Positions 1 through 9,749 of a DNA stretch of 64,000 bases are shown here, piece after piece (the stretch's first letter is position 1; every line of letters begins with the position of its first letter). The notes under the pieces were generated by a model. It saw nothing but the letters and a program-made list of their open reading frames with translations, made no database searches and was not told the DNA's origin. Made by a program: the position numbers and the translations under genes. Source of the stretch: Pseudacidovorax sp. NFM-22 (GTDB taxonomy: Bacteria > Pseudomonadota > Gammaproteobacteria > Burkholderiales > Burkholderiaceae_C); assembly GCF_021401245.1 (NCBI RefSeq), contig NZ_JACBFY010000006.1, positions 62,001 through 126,000 on the forward strand, written 5' to 3'.

Positions 1-986
1 ACGATCTGCGTCGCGCCCAGCATCAGCGGCCCGTAGGCGATGTAGGTGTGGCCGGTCACCCAGCCGATGTCGGCGGTGCACCAGAAGATGTCGCTGGCCT
101 TCATGTCGAAGGTCCAGTGGCAGGTCAGGGCCGCATGCAGCAGGTAGCCGCCGGTGGCGTGCTGCACCCCCTTGGGCGTGCCGGTGGAGCCCGAGGTGTA
201 GAGCAGGAAGAGCGGATGCTCCGCCTCCACCCATTCGGGCTCGCAATGCTCGCTCTGGCCCTCGACCAGCTCGTCCAGCCACAGGTCGCGCGGCGCCTGG
301 AAGGGTACGGCCGCGCCGGTGCGCCGCGCCACCAGCACATGGCGCACGCTGGCGCAGCCGCCCTGGGCCAGGGCCTCGTCCACGATGGCCTTGAGCGGCA
401 GCTGCTTGCCGCCGCGCACCTGCTGGTCGGCCGTGATGACCAGGCAGGCGCCGGTGTCGGCGATGCGGTCGCGCAGGGCGTGGGCGGAGAAGCCGCCGAA
501 CACCACCGAGTGGATGGCGCCGATGCGCGCACAGGCCTGCATGGCCGCCACGCCGTCGATGGACATGGCCATGTAGATGACGACGCGGTCGCCCTTCTTC
601 ACGCCCAGGGCGCGCAGCGCGTTGGCGATGCGGTTGACCCGCACCAGCAGCTGGCGGTAGCTGACGTGCGTGACGGCGCCGTCGTCGGCCTCGAAGATCA
701 GCGCCGTCTTGGCGCCCAGGCCGCGCTCGATGTTGCGCTCCAGGCAGTTCCAGCTGGCGTTGAGGGTGCCGTCGTTGAACCACTCGAAGAAGGGCGCGCG
801 GCTGTCGTCCAGCACGCGGGTGAAGGGCGTCTTCCAGCCCACGTACTCGCGGGCCAGGCGGCCCCAGTACCCCTCGGGATCGGCCTCGGCCTCGGCGACC
901 AGGCGGTCGTAGGCGGCGCGGCCGGAGACATGGGCCTTCGCGGCCAGGGCGGTGGGCGGGGGATAGAGGGCGGCGGTGTCGCTCAT
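1..986 (-). CDS. acs: Acetyl-CoA synthetase (propionyl/acetyl type), 3' part beyond the window
   Basis: This AMP-forming ligase activates acetate (or propionate) to the acyl-CoA in the cytoplasm. The first 328 residues are present; the family is about 650 aa, so the C-terminal half lies beyond the left edge. Residues 263-273 read [11 protein letters not shown], the ATP/AMP-binding P-loop, and the visible end carries the family stretch [15 protein letters not shown]. The ATG is preceded by GGAGACGACC, a good ribosome site. It lies 26 bp behind the acyl-CoA ligase on the same strand, so the two are probably co-transcribed. A sensor pair and the acetate permease actP lie on the other side of the divergent promoter, which supports acetate as the substrate. 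Acetate versus propionate cannot be decided from the visible half. Confidence 0.9.
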   Translation of the reverse strand, partial: MSDTAALYPPPTALAAKAHVSGRAAYDRLVAEAEADPEGYWGRLAREYVGWKTPFTRVLDDSRAPFFEWFNDGTLNASWNCLERNIERGLGAKTALIFEADDGAVTHVSYRQLLVRVNRIANALRALGVKKGDRVVIYMAMSIDGVAAMQACARIGAIHSVVFGGFSAHALRDRIADTGACLVITADQQVRGGKQLPLKAIVDEALAQGGCASVRHVLVARRTGAAVPFQAPRDLWLDELVEGQSEHCEPEWVEAEHPLFLLYTSGSTGTPKGVQHATGGYLLHAALTCHWTFDMKASDIFWCTADIGWVTGHTYIAYGPLMLGATQI

Positions 987-1012
987 GGTCGTCTCCGTCA
1001 AGGGAAAAAGGG

Positions 1013-2677
1013 TCACTCGATGGCGCGGGCGGAATGCACCCGCTCGCGCAGCACGAACTTCTGGGTCTTGCCGGTGGAGGTCTTGGGCAGCTCGCCGAAG
1101 ACGATCCGCTTGGGCATCTTGAAGCGGGCCAGCAGCGGCCGGCAGAAGTCCAGCAGCGTGGCCTCGTCCACCGCCATGCCGGGCTTGAGCTCGACGAAGG
1201 CGCAGGGCACCTCGCCCCACTTGGCATCGGGCATGGCCACCACGGCGGCGGTCAGCACGGCGGGGTGGTGGTGCAGCGCGTCCTCCACCTCGATGGACGA
1301 GATGTTCTCGCCGCCCGAGATGATCACGTCCTTGCTGCGGTCGGTGATCTTCACGTAGCCGTCGGGATGCAGCACGCCCAGGTCGCCGGTGTGGAACCAG
1401 CCGCCGGCAAAGGCCTCCTCGGTGGCGCGCGGGTTCTTGAGGTAGCCCTTCATCACCGCATTGCCGCGGAAGAAGATCTCGCCCACCGTCTCGCCATCGG
1501 CTGGCACGGGCTGCAGCGTGGCGGGGTCGAGCACCGTCACCGCCTCCTGCAGCGGATAGGGCACGCCCTGGCGGCCGTTGAGCCGTGCGCGCTCGACCGG
1601 CGGCAGCTGGGCCCACTCCGGCTTCTGCGCACACACGGCCGAGGGGCCGTACACCTCGGTCAGGCCATAGACATGGGTGATGGCGATGCCGGCGGCCTCG
1701 CAGCCCTCGATCACGGCGGCCGGCGGCGCCGCGCCGGCCACCAGGCCCTGCACCGGGTGGTCGATGCCCGCGCGCAGCGCGGCGGGCGCGGCGATCAGCA
1801 GGCTGTAGACGATGGGCGCGCCGCACAGGTGCGTGATGCGGTGCTCGCGGATCAGGCCATAGATCACCGCCGGATCGACGCGCCGCAGGCACACGCTGGT
1901 GCAGGCCATCAGCGCCGTGGTCCACGGAAAGCACCAGCCGTTGCAGTGGAACATCGGCAGCGTCCACAGGTAGACCGCGCCCGGGGGCAGGTTCCAGGCC
2001 AGGGCATTGCTGGCCGCGTTGAGGTAGGCGCCGCGGTGGTGGGTGACCACGCCCTTGGGGTTGCCGGTGGTGCCGCTCGTGTAGTTGAGGGCGATGGCGT
2101 TCCATTCGTTGGAAGGCGGCTGCCAGTCGAAGGCGGGGTCGCCGGTGGCCAGCAGGGCCTCGTAGCCGATCTCGCCCAGCCGGGCGCCGGGCGGCGCCGT
2201 CTCGTCCTCCACCTCGATCACCAGCGGCCGGTGCGGGCCCAGGGCGCTCAGCGCCTGCGCCACCACGCCGGCGTACTCGCGGTCCACGAGCAGCACCTTG
2301 GCCTCGCCATGCTGGAGCATGAAGGCGATGGCCTGGGCGTCGAGCCGGGTGTTGAGCGTGTTGAGCACGGCCCCCGTCATGGGCACGCCGAAGTGGGCCT
2401 CGTACATGGCCGGCACGTTGGGCAGCATGCAGGCCACCGTGTCGCCAGGGCCCACGCCGCGCTGCGCGAGGGCGCTGGCCAGGCGCCGGCAGCGCTCGTA
2501 GGTGGTGGCCCAGCTCTGGCGCAGCTCGCCATAGATGAGCGCGGTGCGCTGCGGAAACACATGCGCCGCCCGCGCCAGGAAGGACAGGGGCGTCAGCGCC
2601 ACGAAATTGGCCGCGTTGCGGTCCAGGCCGAGGTCGTAGGGATTGATGTGCGTCAAGCTTGTCTCCTGCGCAGTCAT
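1013..2677 (-). CDS. AMP-forming acyl-CoA ligase (medium/short-chain fatty acid type)
   Basis: A 554-aa ANL-superfamily ligase, the usual full length for bacterial acyl-CoA synthetases. The P-loop [11 protein letters not shown] is at residues 199-209, and the C-terminal end has the catalytic-lysine motif [11 protein letters not shown]. The N-terminal stretch [14 protein letters not shown] resembles the MmdB/fatty-acid ligase branch, so the substrate is probably a short or medium-chain, possibly branched, acid; this is inference. The annotated ATG at 2677 has no clear ribosome site. A TTG at residue 8 (2656) sits behind AGGAGAC and may be the true start. It is first gene of a leftward unit with acs and is divergent from the sensor kinase at 2829. 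Confidence 0.85.
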   Translation of the reverse strand: MTAQETSLTHINPYDLGLDRNAANFVALTPLSFLARAAHVFPQRTALIYGELRQSWATTYERCRRLASALAQRGVGPGDTVACMLPNVPAMYEAHFGVPMTGAVLNTLNTRLDAQAIAFMLQHGEAKVLLVDREYAGVVAQALSALGPHRPLVIEVEDETAPPGARLGEIGYEALLATGDPAFDWQPPSNEWNAIALNYTSGTTGNPKGVVTHHRGAYLNAASNALAWNLPPGAVYLWTLPMFHCNGWCFPWTTALMACTSVCLRRVDPAVIYGLIREHRITHLCGAPIVYSLLIAAPAALRAGIDHPVQGLVAGAAPPAAVIEGCEAAGIAITHVYGLTEVYGPSAVCAQKPEWAQLPPVERARLNGRQGVPYPLQEAVTVLDPATLQPVPADGETVGEIFFRGNAVMKGYLKNPRATEEAFAGGWFHTGDLGVLHPDGYVKITDRSKDVIISGGENISSIEVEDALHHHPAVLTAAVVAMPDAKWGEVPCAFVELKPGMAVDEATLLDFCRPLLARFKMPKRIVFGELPKTSTGKTQKFVLRERVHSARAIE

Positions 2678-2745
2678 GCCATCGTTCGACGGCGGTCATT
2701 TGTTGGCTTGGGGTCAGCCACATGCAGCAGACTCCGCCGCCGCAA

Positions 2746-2789
2746 GGGATGCGCTTCACGAATCCAGCAGCATTCATGAAGCGCATCCC
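2746..2789. promoter_or_regulatory. Perfect 13-bp inverted repeat between ligase and kinase promoters
   Basis: The arms GGGATGCGCTTCA (2746-2758) and TGAAGCGCATCCC (2777-2789) are perfectly complementary. Three further pairs continue inward after one mismatch (GAA 2760-2762 with TTC 2773-2775), leaving a 10-nt loop. The repeat sits in the 151-bp gap between the divergent ligase (2677) and kinase (2829) starts. No T-run follows, so a terminator is unlikely. An operator for the adjacent OmpR-type regulator, or a leader hairpin, is the likelier role. Confidence 0.5.
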
Positions 2790-2828
2790 AAGGATGAACC
2801 CCGAAGATTGCAGGAGACGCCGCCGAAT

Positions 2829-4835
2829 ATGACGAATGTTTGCAGCCCTGCTGCAGCCGACGACGGCGGCGGCCCGGCGCCCCTGCAGCGCTACGTCACG
2901 CTGCAGACCGGCCTGGACATGCTGGACGACGGCATCTCCATCTTCGATGCCGAGCTGCGGCTGGTGGCCTGGAACAAGGCCTACCTGCGCCTCCTGGGCT
3001 TTCCGCCCGAGCTGGTGTGGCTGGGCGCACCCTTTCGCGACTTCATGGTGTTCAACGCCCGCCGCGGCGACTACGGCGCGGGCGACCCCGATCAGCAGGT
3101 GGAAGAACGCATGGCGCTGGCCCGGCGCTTCGAGCCGCACGACGTGGAGCGCACCCGGCCCGACGGCCGTGTGCTGCGCATCCGCGGCCAGCCAGTGCCG
3201 GGCCTGGGCTTCGTCACCCTGTATTCCGACGTGACCGAGCGCCACCGCGCCGAGGCCACCATCCGGCGCCAGAACGCCGAGCTCGAAAGCCGCGTGGCCG
3301 CACGCACCGCCGAGCTGCAGCGCAGCGAGCAGCGCGTGCGGCTGGTGATGGACTCCATCCCGGCGCTGGTGGCGTACTTCGATGCTGGCCGCGTCTACCG
3401 CTACCTCAACCGCGGCTATGCGGACTGGTTCGGCGTGGACACCGCGCGGCCCGAGGGCGTGAGCGCGCGCCGCTTCCTGGGCGAGGCGGTCTATGCGCAT
3501 GTCAGGCCGCATGTCATGCGCGCCCTGGCCGGCGAGCCGCAGAGCTTCGCCTACGACCTGCGCACGCAGGACGGCCAGACCCGCACCGTGCGCACCTCGC
3601 TCGCGCCCGAGCGAGCGGCGGATGGTCGCGTGGCGGGCTGCTTCGAGCTCACCTTCGACATCACCGAGCAGCGCCGCGCGCAGGAGCTGGTGGCGAGGGC
3701 GCAGAAGCTGGAATCGCTCGGCCACCTCACCGGCGGCCTGGCGCACGACTTCAACAACATCCTCACGGTGGTGATCGGCAACCTCGACGCGCTGCTGCGC
3801 CGCGGCGCAGCCGACGACGAGGCGACGCGCGAGTTCGCCCAGCCGGCCCTGGACGCCGCCCGCCGCGGCGCCGAGCTGGTGCGGGCGCTGCTGAGCTTTG
3901 CGCGCCGGCAGCCGCTGCAGGCGGCCTCGGTGCACGTGGGTGCGCTCATCGAGACGGTGGCGCGCCTGGTGCGCCGCGCGCTGCCCGACACGCTGGCGCT
4001 GGAGGTGGACGCCGGCCCTTCGGCGCTGTGGACCTGGATCGACGCCACGCTGCTCGAGCAGGCGCTGGTCAACCTGGTCCTGAACGCGCGCGACGCCACC
4101 GGGCCGCTGGGCCGCATCGTGCTGCGGGCGCGCGCCGCCCGGCTCGATGCCGCCCGGGCGGCGCCCCTGCAGATGTCCGCCGGCGACTGCGTGTGCATCG
4201 AGGTGCAGGACGATGGCTGCGGCATGGACGCCGACACGCTCGCCCGCGTGTTCGAGCCCTTCTTCACCACCAAGCCGCCGGGCAGCGGCACGGGCCTCGG
4301 CATGGCCGTCGTCTACGGCTTCATCCGCCAGTCGGGCGGCGCCATCGACCTGCGCAGCACGCCGGGGCAGGGCACCACCGTCACGCTGTGGCTGCCCGCG
4401 GCCGAGGCACCCCCGCCCGAGGCCGATGAACTGCCGCCCGGCCAGAGCGCCGCACCGGCCTCGCAGGGCCTGGCGCTGCTGGCCGACGACGACGCGCAGG
4501 TGCGCCGCGTGATCCGACGCAGCCTGCTGGAGCTGGGCTACTCGGTGCTGGAGGCCGAAAGCGGCGCCGAGGCGCTGCAGCTGCTGGCCCACATGCCGGG
4601 CCTGGCGCTGGTGCTGTCGGACGTGCAGATGCACGGCCCGGTCGACGGCGTCGCCGTGGCCACCGCCGCCTGCGCCTTGCCGGCGTCGGACGGCGCGCCG
4701 GCACCTTCCGTGGTGCTGATGAGCGGCCACGCGCCCGAGGCCATCGCCCGGCCGGCCGGCGTGCCCGTGATCACCAAGCCATTCACCGCCGAGCAATTCG
4801 CGCGGGCCATCGAGGAAGGGAGACGACCGCCATGA
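2829..4835 (+). CDS. Hybrid sensor histidine kinase, two PAS domains plus receiver
   Basis: A cytoplasmic hybrid kinase of 668 aa with no membrane segment visible. Domains in order: PAS at about 25-140, a short coiled linker (about 140-170, [16 protein letters not shown]), a second PAS at about 170-285, then HisKA with phospho-acceptor His306 in GGLAHDFNN. The HATPase domain follows at about 405-525, with the N-box around [15 protein letters not shown] and [12 protein letters not shown]-terminal receiver (about 547-665) has Asp598 in VLSDVQM. The open frame extends upstream, but ATG 2829 follows AGGAGA at 2812-2817 and homology begins just after. Its stop overlaps the regulator start by 4 bp. 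It likely senses a soluble metabolite linked to acetate or acyl-CoA use, judged from its neighbours. Confidence 0.85.
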   Translation: MTNVCSPAAADDGGGPAPLQRYVTLQTGLDMLDDGISIFDAELRLVAWNKAYLRLLGFPPELVWLGAPFRDFMVFNARRGDYGAGDPDQQVEERMALARRFEPHDVERTRPDGRVLRIRGQPVPGLGFVTLYSDVTERHRAEATIRRQNAELESRVAARTAELQRSEQRVRLVMDSIPALVAYFDAGRVYRYLNRGYADWFGVDTARPEGVSARRFLGEAVYAHVRPHVMRALAGEPQSFAYDLRTQDGQTRTVRTSLAPERAADGRVAGCFELTFDITEQRRAQELVARAQKLESLGHLTGGLAHDFNNILTVVIGNLDALLRRGAADDEATREFAQPALDAARRGAELVRALLSFARRQPLQAASVHVGALIETVARLVRRALPDTLALEVDAGPSALWTWIDATLLEQALVNLVLNARDATGPLGRIVLRARAARLDAARAAPLQMSAGDCVCIEVQDDGCGMDADTLARVFEPFFTTKPPGSGTGLGMAVVYGFIRQSGGAIDLRSTPGQGTTVTLWLPAAEAPPPEADELPPGQSAAPASQGLALLADDDAQVRRVIRRSLLELGYSVLEAESGAEALQLLAHMPGLALVLSDVQMHGPVDGVAVATAACALPASDGAPAPSVVLMSGHAPEAIARPAGVPVITKPFTAEQFARAIEEGRRPP

Positions 4836-5605
4836 ACACGCCACGCCACGGCATGCCCCCAGCACCGGGTGCGCGCAGCCCCGGCGCCCACGACGAGGGC
4901 GGCGCGTCCGACCTCATCTACGTGATCGAGGACGAGCCCGAGGTGGCGCGCATCGTGCGCGCCACGCTGCAGGACTTCGGCTTCGCCTGCGAGGTCTTCG
5001 CGAGCGGGGCGGCGGCGCTGCGCCGGCTGCAGGTGGAAAAGCCCGACCTGTGCATCATCGACCTGGGCCTGCCCGACATGGACGGCCTGGACCTGATGCG
5101 CCGCATCACGGCGGCCAGCAGCGCCGGCGTGCTGATCCTCACCGGCCGCGGCCACCCTGCCGACCGCGTGATGGGCCTGGAACTGGGCGGCGACGACTAC
5201 GTGACCAAGCCCTTCGAGGCGCGCGAGCTGGTGGCGCGGGTGCGCAGCATCCTGCGCCGCCGCGGCCAGGCGGGCGCTGCTGCGGCCACCCAGCGTCGCC
5301 GGGCGCGCTTCAACGGCTGGTGCATCGACTGGGCCTCGCACGTGCTCACCGCCCCCGATGGCACCGAGCACCTGCTGGGCACGGCCGAGGCGCAGGTGCT
5401 GCGCAGCTTCATCGAGCGGCCGCACCAGATCCTGACGCGCGAGCAGCTGCTGGGCACGCGCGACCTGCTGCCCACCGACCGCAGCATCGACGTGCGCATC
5501 TCGCGCCTGCGCAAGAAGATCGAGGCCGACACCGAGGCGCCGCAGGTCATCAAGACCGTCTACGGCGCGGGCTACCTGTTCGCGGCCAATGTGGAGTGGG
5601 ACTGA
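4832..5605 (+). CDS. OmpR/PhoB-type response regulator
   Basis: A 257-aa regulator: a 27-residue disordered N-terminal extension, a receiver with the acidic pair in EDEP and phospho-acceptor Asp77 in CIIDLGLPD, the switch Lys in TKPFEA, then a winged-helix DNA-binding domain ending [27 protein letters not shown]. It overlaps the kinase by ATGA and is surely its partner. The kinase has its own receiver, so phosphotransfer may be branched or the kinase receiver may be inhibitory. The first likely targets are the actP operon 138 bp downstream and the acs/ligase unit divergent from the kinase; palindromes occur in both upstream regions. Confidence 0.88.
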   Translation: MNTPRHGMPPAPGARSPGAHDEGGASDLIYVIEDEPEVARIVRATLQDFGFACEVFASGAAALRRLQVEKPDLCIIDLGLPDMDGLDLMRRITAASSAGVLILTGRGHPADRVMGLELGGDDYVTKPFEARELVARVRSILRRRGQAGAAAATQRRRARFNGWCIDWASHVLTAPDGTEHLLGTAEAQVLRSFIERPHQILTREQLLGTRDLLPTDRSIDVRISRLRKKIEADTEAPQVIKTVYGAGYLFAANVEWD

Positions 5606-5619
5606 AGTCGGCGTCAGCC

Positions 5620-5641
5620 TCGCGCAAGCCTCATTGCGCGA
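5620..5641. promoter_or_regulatory. Inverted repeat upstream of the DUF485-actP pair
   Basis: Positions 5620-5641 form TCGCGCAA-N6-TTGCGCGA, with 8-bp perfect arms, starting 14 bp after the regulator stop and about 100 bp before the DUF485 start. No T-tract follows. It could be an operator for the actP unit or a weak intercistronic hairpin; the sequence does not decide. Confidence 0.4.
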
Positions 5642-5742
5642 CTTGGATTGCAATGTGACGAATGATTGCGCCGGGTCCGCGCGCCGGGACCGGCATCGAA
5701 GAATGCGGCACAGGCTCATTCCAGATGCCAGGAGACAACCCC

Positions 5743-6051
5743 ATGAAAGACCCGGTCGCGGAGCGCATCCGCTCCCATCCCAAATACCTTGAGCTGCGGC
5801 GGCGCCGCAACCGCCTGGGCGGCTGGCTCACCGCGATCATGCTGCTCGTCTACTACGGCTATGTCGCGCTGATCGCCTTCGACAAGCCCTTCCTCGCGCA
5901 GCCCATCGGCCAGGGCGTGACCACGCTGGGCATTCCCATCGGCCTGGGCGTGATCGTCTTCACCATCGTCATCACGCTGGCCTACATCCGCCGCGCCAAT
6001 GGCGAGTTCGACCGGCTCACGGCCGAGATCCTGAAGGAGGCCGGCCAATGA
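5743..6051 (+). CDS. DUF485 inner-membrane protein, ActP partner
   Basis: A small (102 aa) inner-membrane protein of the DUF485/YjcH family, which is almost always encoded just before the acetate permease. Two hydrophobic segments are visible (about 27-46 and 66-87), flanked by basic residues (ELRRRRNR and YIRRANGE). An earlier in-frame start exists, but the ATG at 5743 has AGGAGA 7 nt upstream and matches the family N-terminus ([14 protein letters not shown]). Its stop overlaps the actP start as ATGA, so translation is coupled. The molecular role is unknown; a helper of ActP assembly or activity is the usual guess. Confidence 0.9.
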   Translation: MKDPVAERIRSHPKYLELRRRRNRLGGWLTAIMLLVYYGYVALIAFDKPFLAQPIGQGVTTLGIPIGLGVIVFTIVITLAYIRRANGEFDRLTAEILKEAGQ

Positions 6052-7790
6052 CGCGCGTTTCCTTGCGCACCACCGCGGCCCGCCTGGCGCCGGCCGCGCT
6101 GCTCCTGCTGGCCGGCCTGGCCCATGCCGCAGGCGGCGACGTCGGCCAGGTGGCCAAGCAGCCCACCAACTGGATCGCCATCGGCATGTTCATGGTGTTT
6201 GTCGCGGGCACGCTCTACATCACCAAGTGGGCGGCCAAGCGCACGCGCTCGGCGGCCGACTTCTACACCGCGGGCGGCGGCATCACCGGCTTCCAGAACG
6301 GGCTGGCCATCGCGGGCGACTACATGTCGGCCGCCTCCTTCCTGGGCATCTCGGCGGCCGTGATGGCCACGGGCTACGACGGGCTCATCTATTCCATCGG
6401 CTTCCTGGTGGGCTGGCCGGTGCTCACCTTCCTGATGGCCGAGCGGCTGCGCAACCTGGGCAAGTTCACCTTCGCCGACGTGGCCGGCTACCGCTTCCGG
6501 CCCGGCCCCATCCGCGCCTTCGCGGCCAGCGGCACGCTGGTGGTGGTGGCCTTCTACCTGATCGCGCAGATGGTGGGCGCGGGCCAGCTCATCAAGCTGC
6601 TGTTCGGCCTTGACTACTGGGTGGCGGTGGTGATCGTGGGCGCGCTGATGATGGTCTACGTGCTCTTCGGCGGCATGACGGCCACCACCTGGGTGCAGAT
6701 CATCAAGGCCGTGATGCTGCTGGCCGGCGTGACCTTCATGGCGGTGATGGTGCTGGCGGCCTTCCACTTCAGCCCCGAGGCGCTGTTCGCCAAGTCGGTG
6801 GAGGTGCGCACGCAGATCGCCGCCAACGCCGGCAAGTCGCCCGACGAGGCGCGCAGCATCGGCCTGGCCATCATGGGCCCGGGCGGCTTCGTCAAGGACC
6901 CGATCTCGGCCATCAGCTTCGGCATGGCGCTGATGTTCGGCACCGCCGGGCTGCCGCACATCCTGATGCGCTTCTTCACCGTGCCCGACGCCAAGGAGGC
7001 GCGCAAGTCGGTGGGCTGGGCCACGGTGTGGATCGGCTACTTCTACCTGCTGATCTTCATCATCGGCTTCGGCGCCATCACGCTGGTGCTGACCAACCCC
7101 GAGTTCGCCAACGTGGCCACGGGCGTGATCCACGGCGGCGCCGGCGCGACCAACATGGCGGCCGTGCTGGTGGCCAAGGCGGTGGGCGGCAACGTGTTCT
7201 TCGGTTTCATCTCGGCGGTGGCCTTCGCGACCATCCTGGCCGTGGTGGCGGGCCTGACGCTGTCGGGCGCCTCGGCGGTGTCGCACGACCTCTATGCCAC
7301 GCTGATCAAGCAGGGCCGTGCCGAGCCGCGCGACGAGCTGCGCGTCTCGCGCATCACCACCGTGGCGCTGGGCGTGATCGCGGTGCTGCTGGGCATTGCC
7401 TTCGAGAAGCAGAACATCGCCTTCATGGTGTCGCTGGCCTTCGCCATCGCGGCCTCGGCCAACTTCCCGGTGTTGTTCATGAGCGTGCTGTGGAAGGACT
7501 GCACCACGCGCGGCGCGGTGATCGGCGGCACGCTGGGCCTGGCCGCCTCGGTGGGGCTGACCATCGTCTCGCCCTCGGTGTGGGAGGCGACGCTGGGCTA
7601 TCCCAAGGGCTCGGCGCTGTTCCCCTACACCTCGCCGGCCCTGTTCTCCATGGCCATCGGCTTCGCGGGCATCTGGCTGTTCAGCCTGCTCGACCGCAGC
7701 CGCCAGGCCGCCGCCGAACGCGCGGCCTTCCCGGCGCAGCAGGTGCGGTCGGAGACCGGGCTCGGCGCGTCGGGCGCCTCCGGGCACTGA
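6048..7790 (+). CDS. actP: Cation/acetate symporter ActP
   Basis: A 580-aa member of the sodium:solute symporter family that takes up acetate and related short acids (glycolate, propionate) with a cation. The first 25 residues are a cleavable-looking signal segment ending [11 protein letters not shown], as in E. coli ActP, followed by about 13 hydrophobic helices. Family stretches include the [20 protein letters not shown] core after the first helix and the [14 protein letters not shown] loop. It is translationally coupled to the DUF485 gene. With the kinase/regulator pair upstream and acs divergent, the locus couples sensing, uptake and activation of acetate. Confidence 0.93.
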   Translation: MTRVSLRTTAARLAPAALLLLAGLAHAAGGDVGQVAKQPTNWIAIGMFMVFVAGTLYITKWAAKRTRSAADFYTAGGGITGFQNGLAIAGDYMSAASFLGISAAVMATGYDGLIYSIGFLVGWPVLTFLMAERLRNLGKFTFADVAGYRFRPGPIRAFAASGTLVVVAFYLIAQMVGAGQLIKLLFGLDYWVAVVIVGALMMVYVLFGGMTATTWVQIIKAVMLLAGVTFMAVMVLAAFHFSPEALFAKSVEVRTQIAANAGKSPDEARSIGLAIMGPGGFVKDPISAISFGMALMFGTAGLPHILMRFFTVPDAKEARKSVGWATVWIGYFYLLIFIIGFGAITLVLTNPEFANVATGVIHGGAGATNMAAVLVAKAVGGNVFFGFISAVAFATILAVVAGLTLSGASAVSHDLYATLIKQGRAEPRDELRVSRITTVALGVIAVLLGIAFEKQNIAFMVSLAFAIAASANFPVLFMSVLWKDCTTRGAVIGGTLGLAASVGLTIVSPSVWEATLGYPKGSALFPYTSPALFSMAIGFAGIWLFSLLDRSRQAAAERAAFPAQQVRSETGLGASGASGH

Positions 7791-7913
7791 GCGCAGCATC
7801 TCGCGGGTGGGGCGGCATCCTTCGCTCCGCGCCTTTCCCGGGGGTGCGGCCCGCGCCAGGGGTGCGCCGGCAAGGACAGCTGGCGGCAAGGCGCAGCGGG
7901 GCATGATCGGGCC

Positions 7914-9464
7914 ATGCCGTCTTCCGTCCGACTCCTGTCGCAGCTCTCCCGCCGTCGCCTGCTGCAAGGCGCGGCGGGCGCGGCGCTCGCCGCTCCCTTC
8001 CTCCGCTTGCATGCCCAGGGCGGCGACAGCCGGCCGCTCTTCACGCTGGGCGTGGCCTCCGGCTGCCCCACGGCCGAGGGCGTGGTGCTGTGGACCCGCC
8101 TTGCCCCCGATCCGCTGGCGGGCGGCGGCATGGGCGAGGCGCCGGTGCCGGTGGACTGGGAACTGGCCGAGGACGAAGGCTTCGCCCGCATCGTCGCCCG
8201 CGGACGGGCCATCGCGATGGCCGACCTGGCGCACTCGGTGCACGTCGAGGTCGCAGGCCTGGCGCCCGGCCGCGACTACTGGTACCGCTTCACGGCGCAG
8301 GGCATGCGCAGCCCCGTCGGCCGCACCCGCACCGCGCGGGCGCTGCAGGACGCGCAGCCGCTGCGGCTCGCCTTCGGCTCCTGCCAGCAGTACGAGCAGG
8401 GCTTCTACAGCGCCTACCGCGACATGGCCGCGCAGGACCTGGATGCGGTGGTGCACCTGGGCGACTACATCTACGAGTCCTCCTGGGGCCGCCACCATGT
8501 GCGCCGCCACGAGGCCGGCCTGCCGCAGGACCTGGCCGGCTACCGCAACCGCTACGCGCTCTACAAGGGCGACGCCGACCTGCAGGCGGCGCATGCGGCC
8601 TTCCCCTGGTTCGTCACCTGGGACGACCACGAGGTGCAGAACGACTATGCCAACGACCGCTCGCCGCAGACGCCCGATCCCGCGCAGTTCATGGCCCTGC
8701 GCGCGGCCGCCTACCAGGCCTGGTACGAGCACATGCCGGTGCCGGCCTGGATGCGTCCGCAGGGCGCGCAGGCCCGCATCCACGGCCGCTGGCAGATGGG
8801 CGGCATGGCCGAGCTCTTCGTGCTCGACGGCCGCCAGTACCGCTCGGCCCATCCCTGCGTGCCGGTGACCGGCAACAAGGGCTTCGTCGACTGCGACGAG
8901 CGCACCGCCGCCAGCCGAAGCTATCTGGGCGCAGAGCAGGAGGCCTGGCTCTACCAGGGCCTGGCGCGCGCCCAGGGCCGCTGGACGCTGATCGCGCAGC
9001 AGACGCTGATGGCGACGGCCCCGCGCAGCCGTGGCGAGGAGCGCGGCTACTGGGTCGACGGCTGGGACGGCTACGCCGCCAACCGCGAGCGCCTGTACGG
9101 CGCGCTGGCGGCGCGGCCCGAGCGCAACGCGCTGGTGCTCAGTGGCGACGTGCACTGCTTCTGGGCCGCCGACCTGCAGCGCGCCGGCGACGCGGCGCCA
9201 CTGGCCACCGAATTCGTGGGCGGCTCCATCAGCTCGCAGGGTCCGTCGATAGCCACGGTGGCGGCGCTGCAGGCCAGCAACCCGCAGCTGCGCTGGGGCC
9301 GTGGCGACGTGCGCGGCTATGCGCTGGCCACGCTGGCGCCAGCCGAGGCGCGCGTGGAGTTCCGCGCGGTGGACGACATCCGGCGCGCCGATTCCAGCGT
9401 GAGCCGGCTGGCGCGCTTCGTGGTCGAGCACGGTTCGCCGGGCGTGCACACGGTGGCGGGCTGA
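7914..9464 (+). CDS. phoD: PhoD-type alkaline phosphatase/phosphodiesterase, Tat-exported
   Basis: A 516-aa metallophosphoesterase of the PhoD family, exported to the periplasm and releasing phosphate from phosphomono- or diesters. A twin-arginine signal is at residues 11-18 (LSRRRLLQ), followed by a hydrophobic run and an AQG cleavage region near residue 37. The N-terminal PhoD domain (LGVASGCPTAEGVVLWTRL) is followed by the catalytic domain, with FGSCQQYEQGFYSAYRDMA, HLGDYIYE, TWDDHEVQNDYAN and LSGDVHCFWAADL as metal-site segments. Nothing nearby belongs to a phosphate operon, and no Pho box is obvious in the 123-bp gap upstream. Start chosen as the ATG directly before the Tat motif. Confidence 0.9.
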   Translation: MPSSVRLLSQLSRRRLLQGAAGAALAAPFLRLHAQGGDSRPLFTLGVASGCPTAEGVVLWTRLAPDPLAGGGMGEAPVPVDWELAEDEGFARIVARGRAIAMADLAHSVHVEVAGLAPGRDYWYRFTAQGMRSPVGRTRTARALQDAQPLRLAFGSCQQYEQGFYSAYRDMAAQDLDAVVHLGDYIYESSWGRHHVRRHEAGLPQDLAGYRNRYALYKGDADLQAAHAAFPWFVTWDDHEVQNDYANDRSPQTPDPAQFMALRAAAYQAWYEHMPVPAWMRPQGAQARIHGRWQMGGMAELFVLDGRQYRSAHPCVPVTGNKGFVDCDERTAASRSYLGAEQEAWLYQGLARAQGRWTLIAQQTLMATAPRSRGEERGYWVDGWDGYAANRERLYGALAARPERNALVLSGDVHCFWAADLQRAGDAAPLATEFVGGSISSQGPSIATVAALQASNPQLRWGRGDVRGYALATLAPAEARVEFRAVDDIRRADSSVSRLARFVVEHGSPGVHTVAG

Positions 9465-9749
9465 TGCCGCGCGGGTCTGCCGTCCCTGGAGTGGCGGACG
9501 ACGCGCGGTGCCTGCCGGCATTGGGCGCCGTTCGGCCCCGGACGGCGCTCCGTGGCCCCTCGCAACCGCTGCACGGGAAGACCCCGCCTGCCGACCCGGA
9601 TTCGCCCCTCTGTCGCCGCCATGCCCGCCGACGCTGTTAGGGTCGGCGATTTCCGGGTTTTCCCTCATCCTTGGCCGACCACCGGTTCCGCTTGCCGATT
9701 GGCAATGCCGGCCGGCGTCCTGCGCCCTGTTCTGTCCCGCGCCTTGCCC

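Noticed and set aside
2643-2828. N-terminal extension of the hybrid kinase
   Set aside because: The upstream codons cross the divergent promoter and an inverted repeat; a ribosome site marks ATG 2829 instead.
2826-5670. Similar TGACGAATG-TTGC strings near 2830 and 5656 as a regulator binding site
   Set aside because: One copy overlaps the kinase start codon and the match is short; likely chance.
9697-9710. TTGCC-N4-GGCAA palindrome upstream of the MFS gene
   Set aside because: Arms are only 5 bp with no promoter context; not enough for an operator call.
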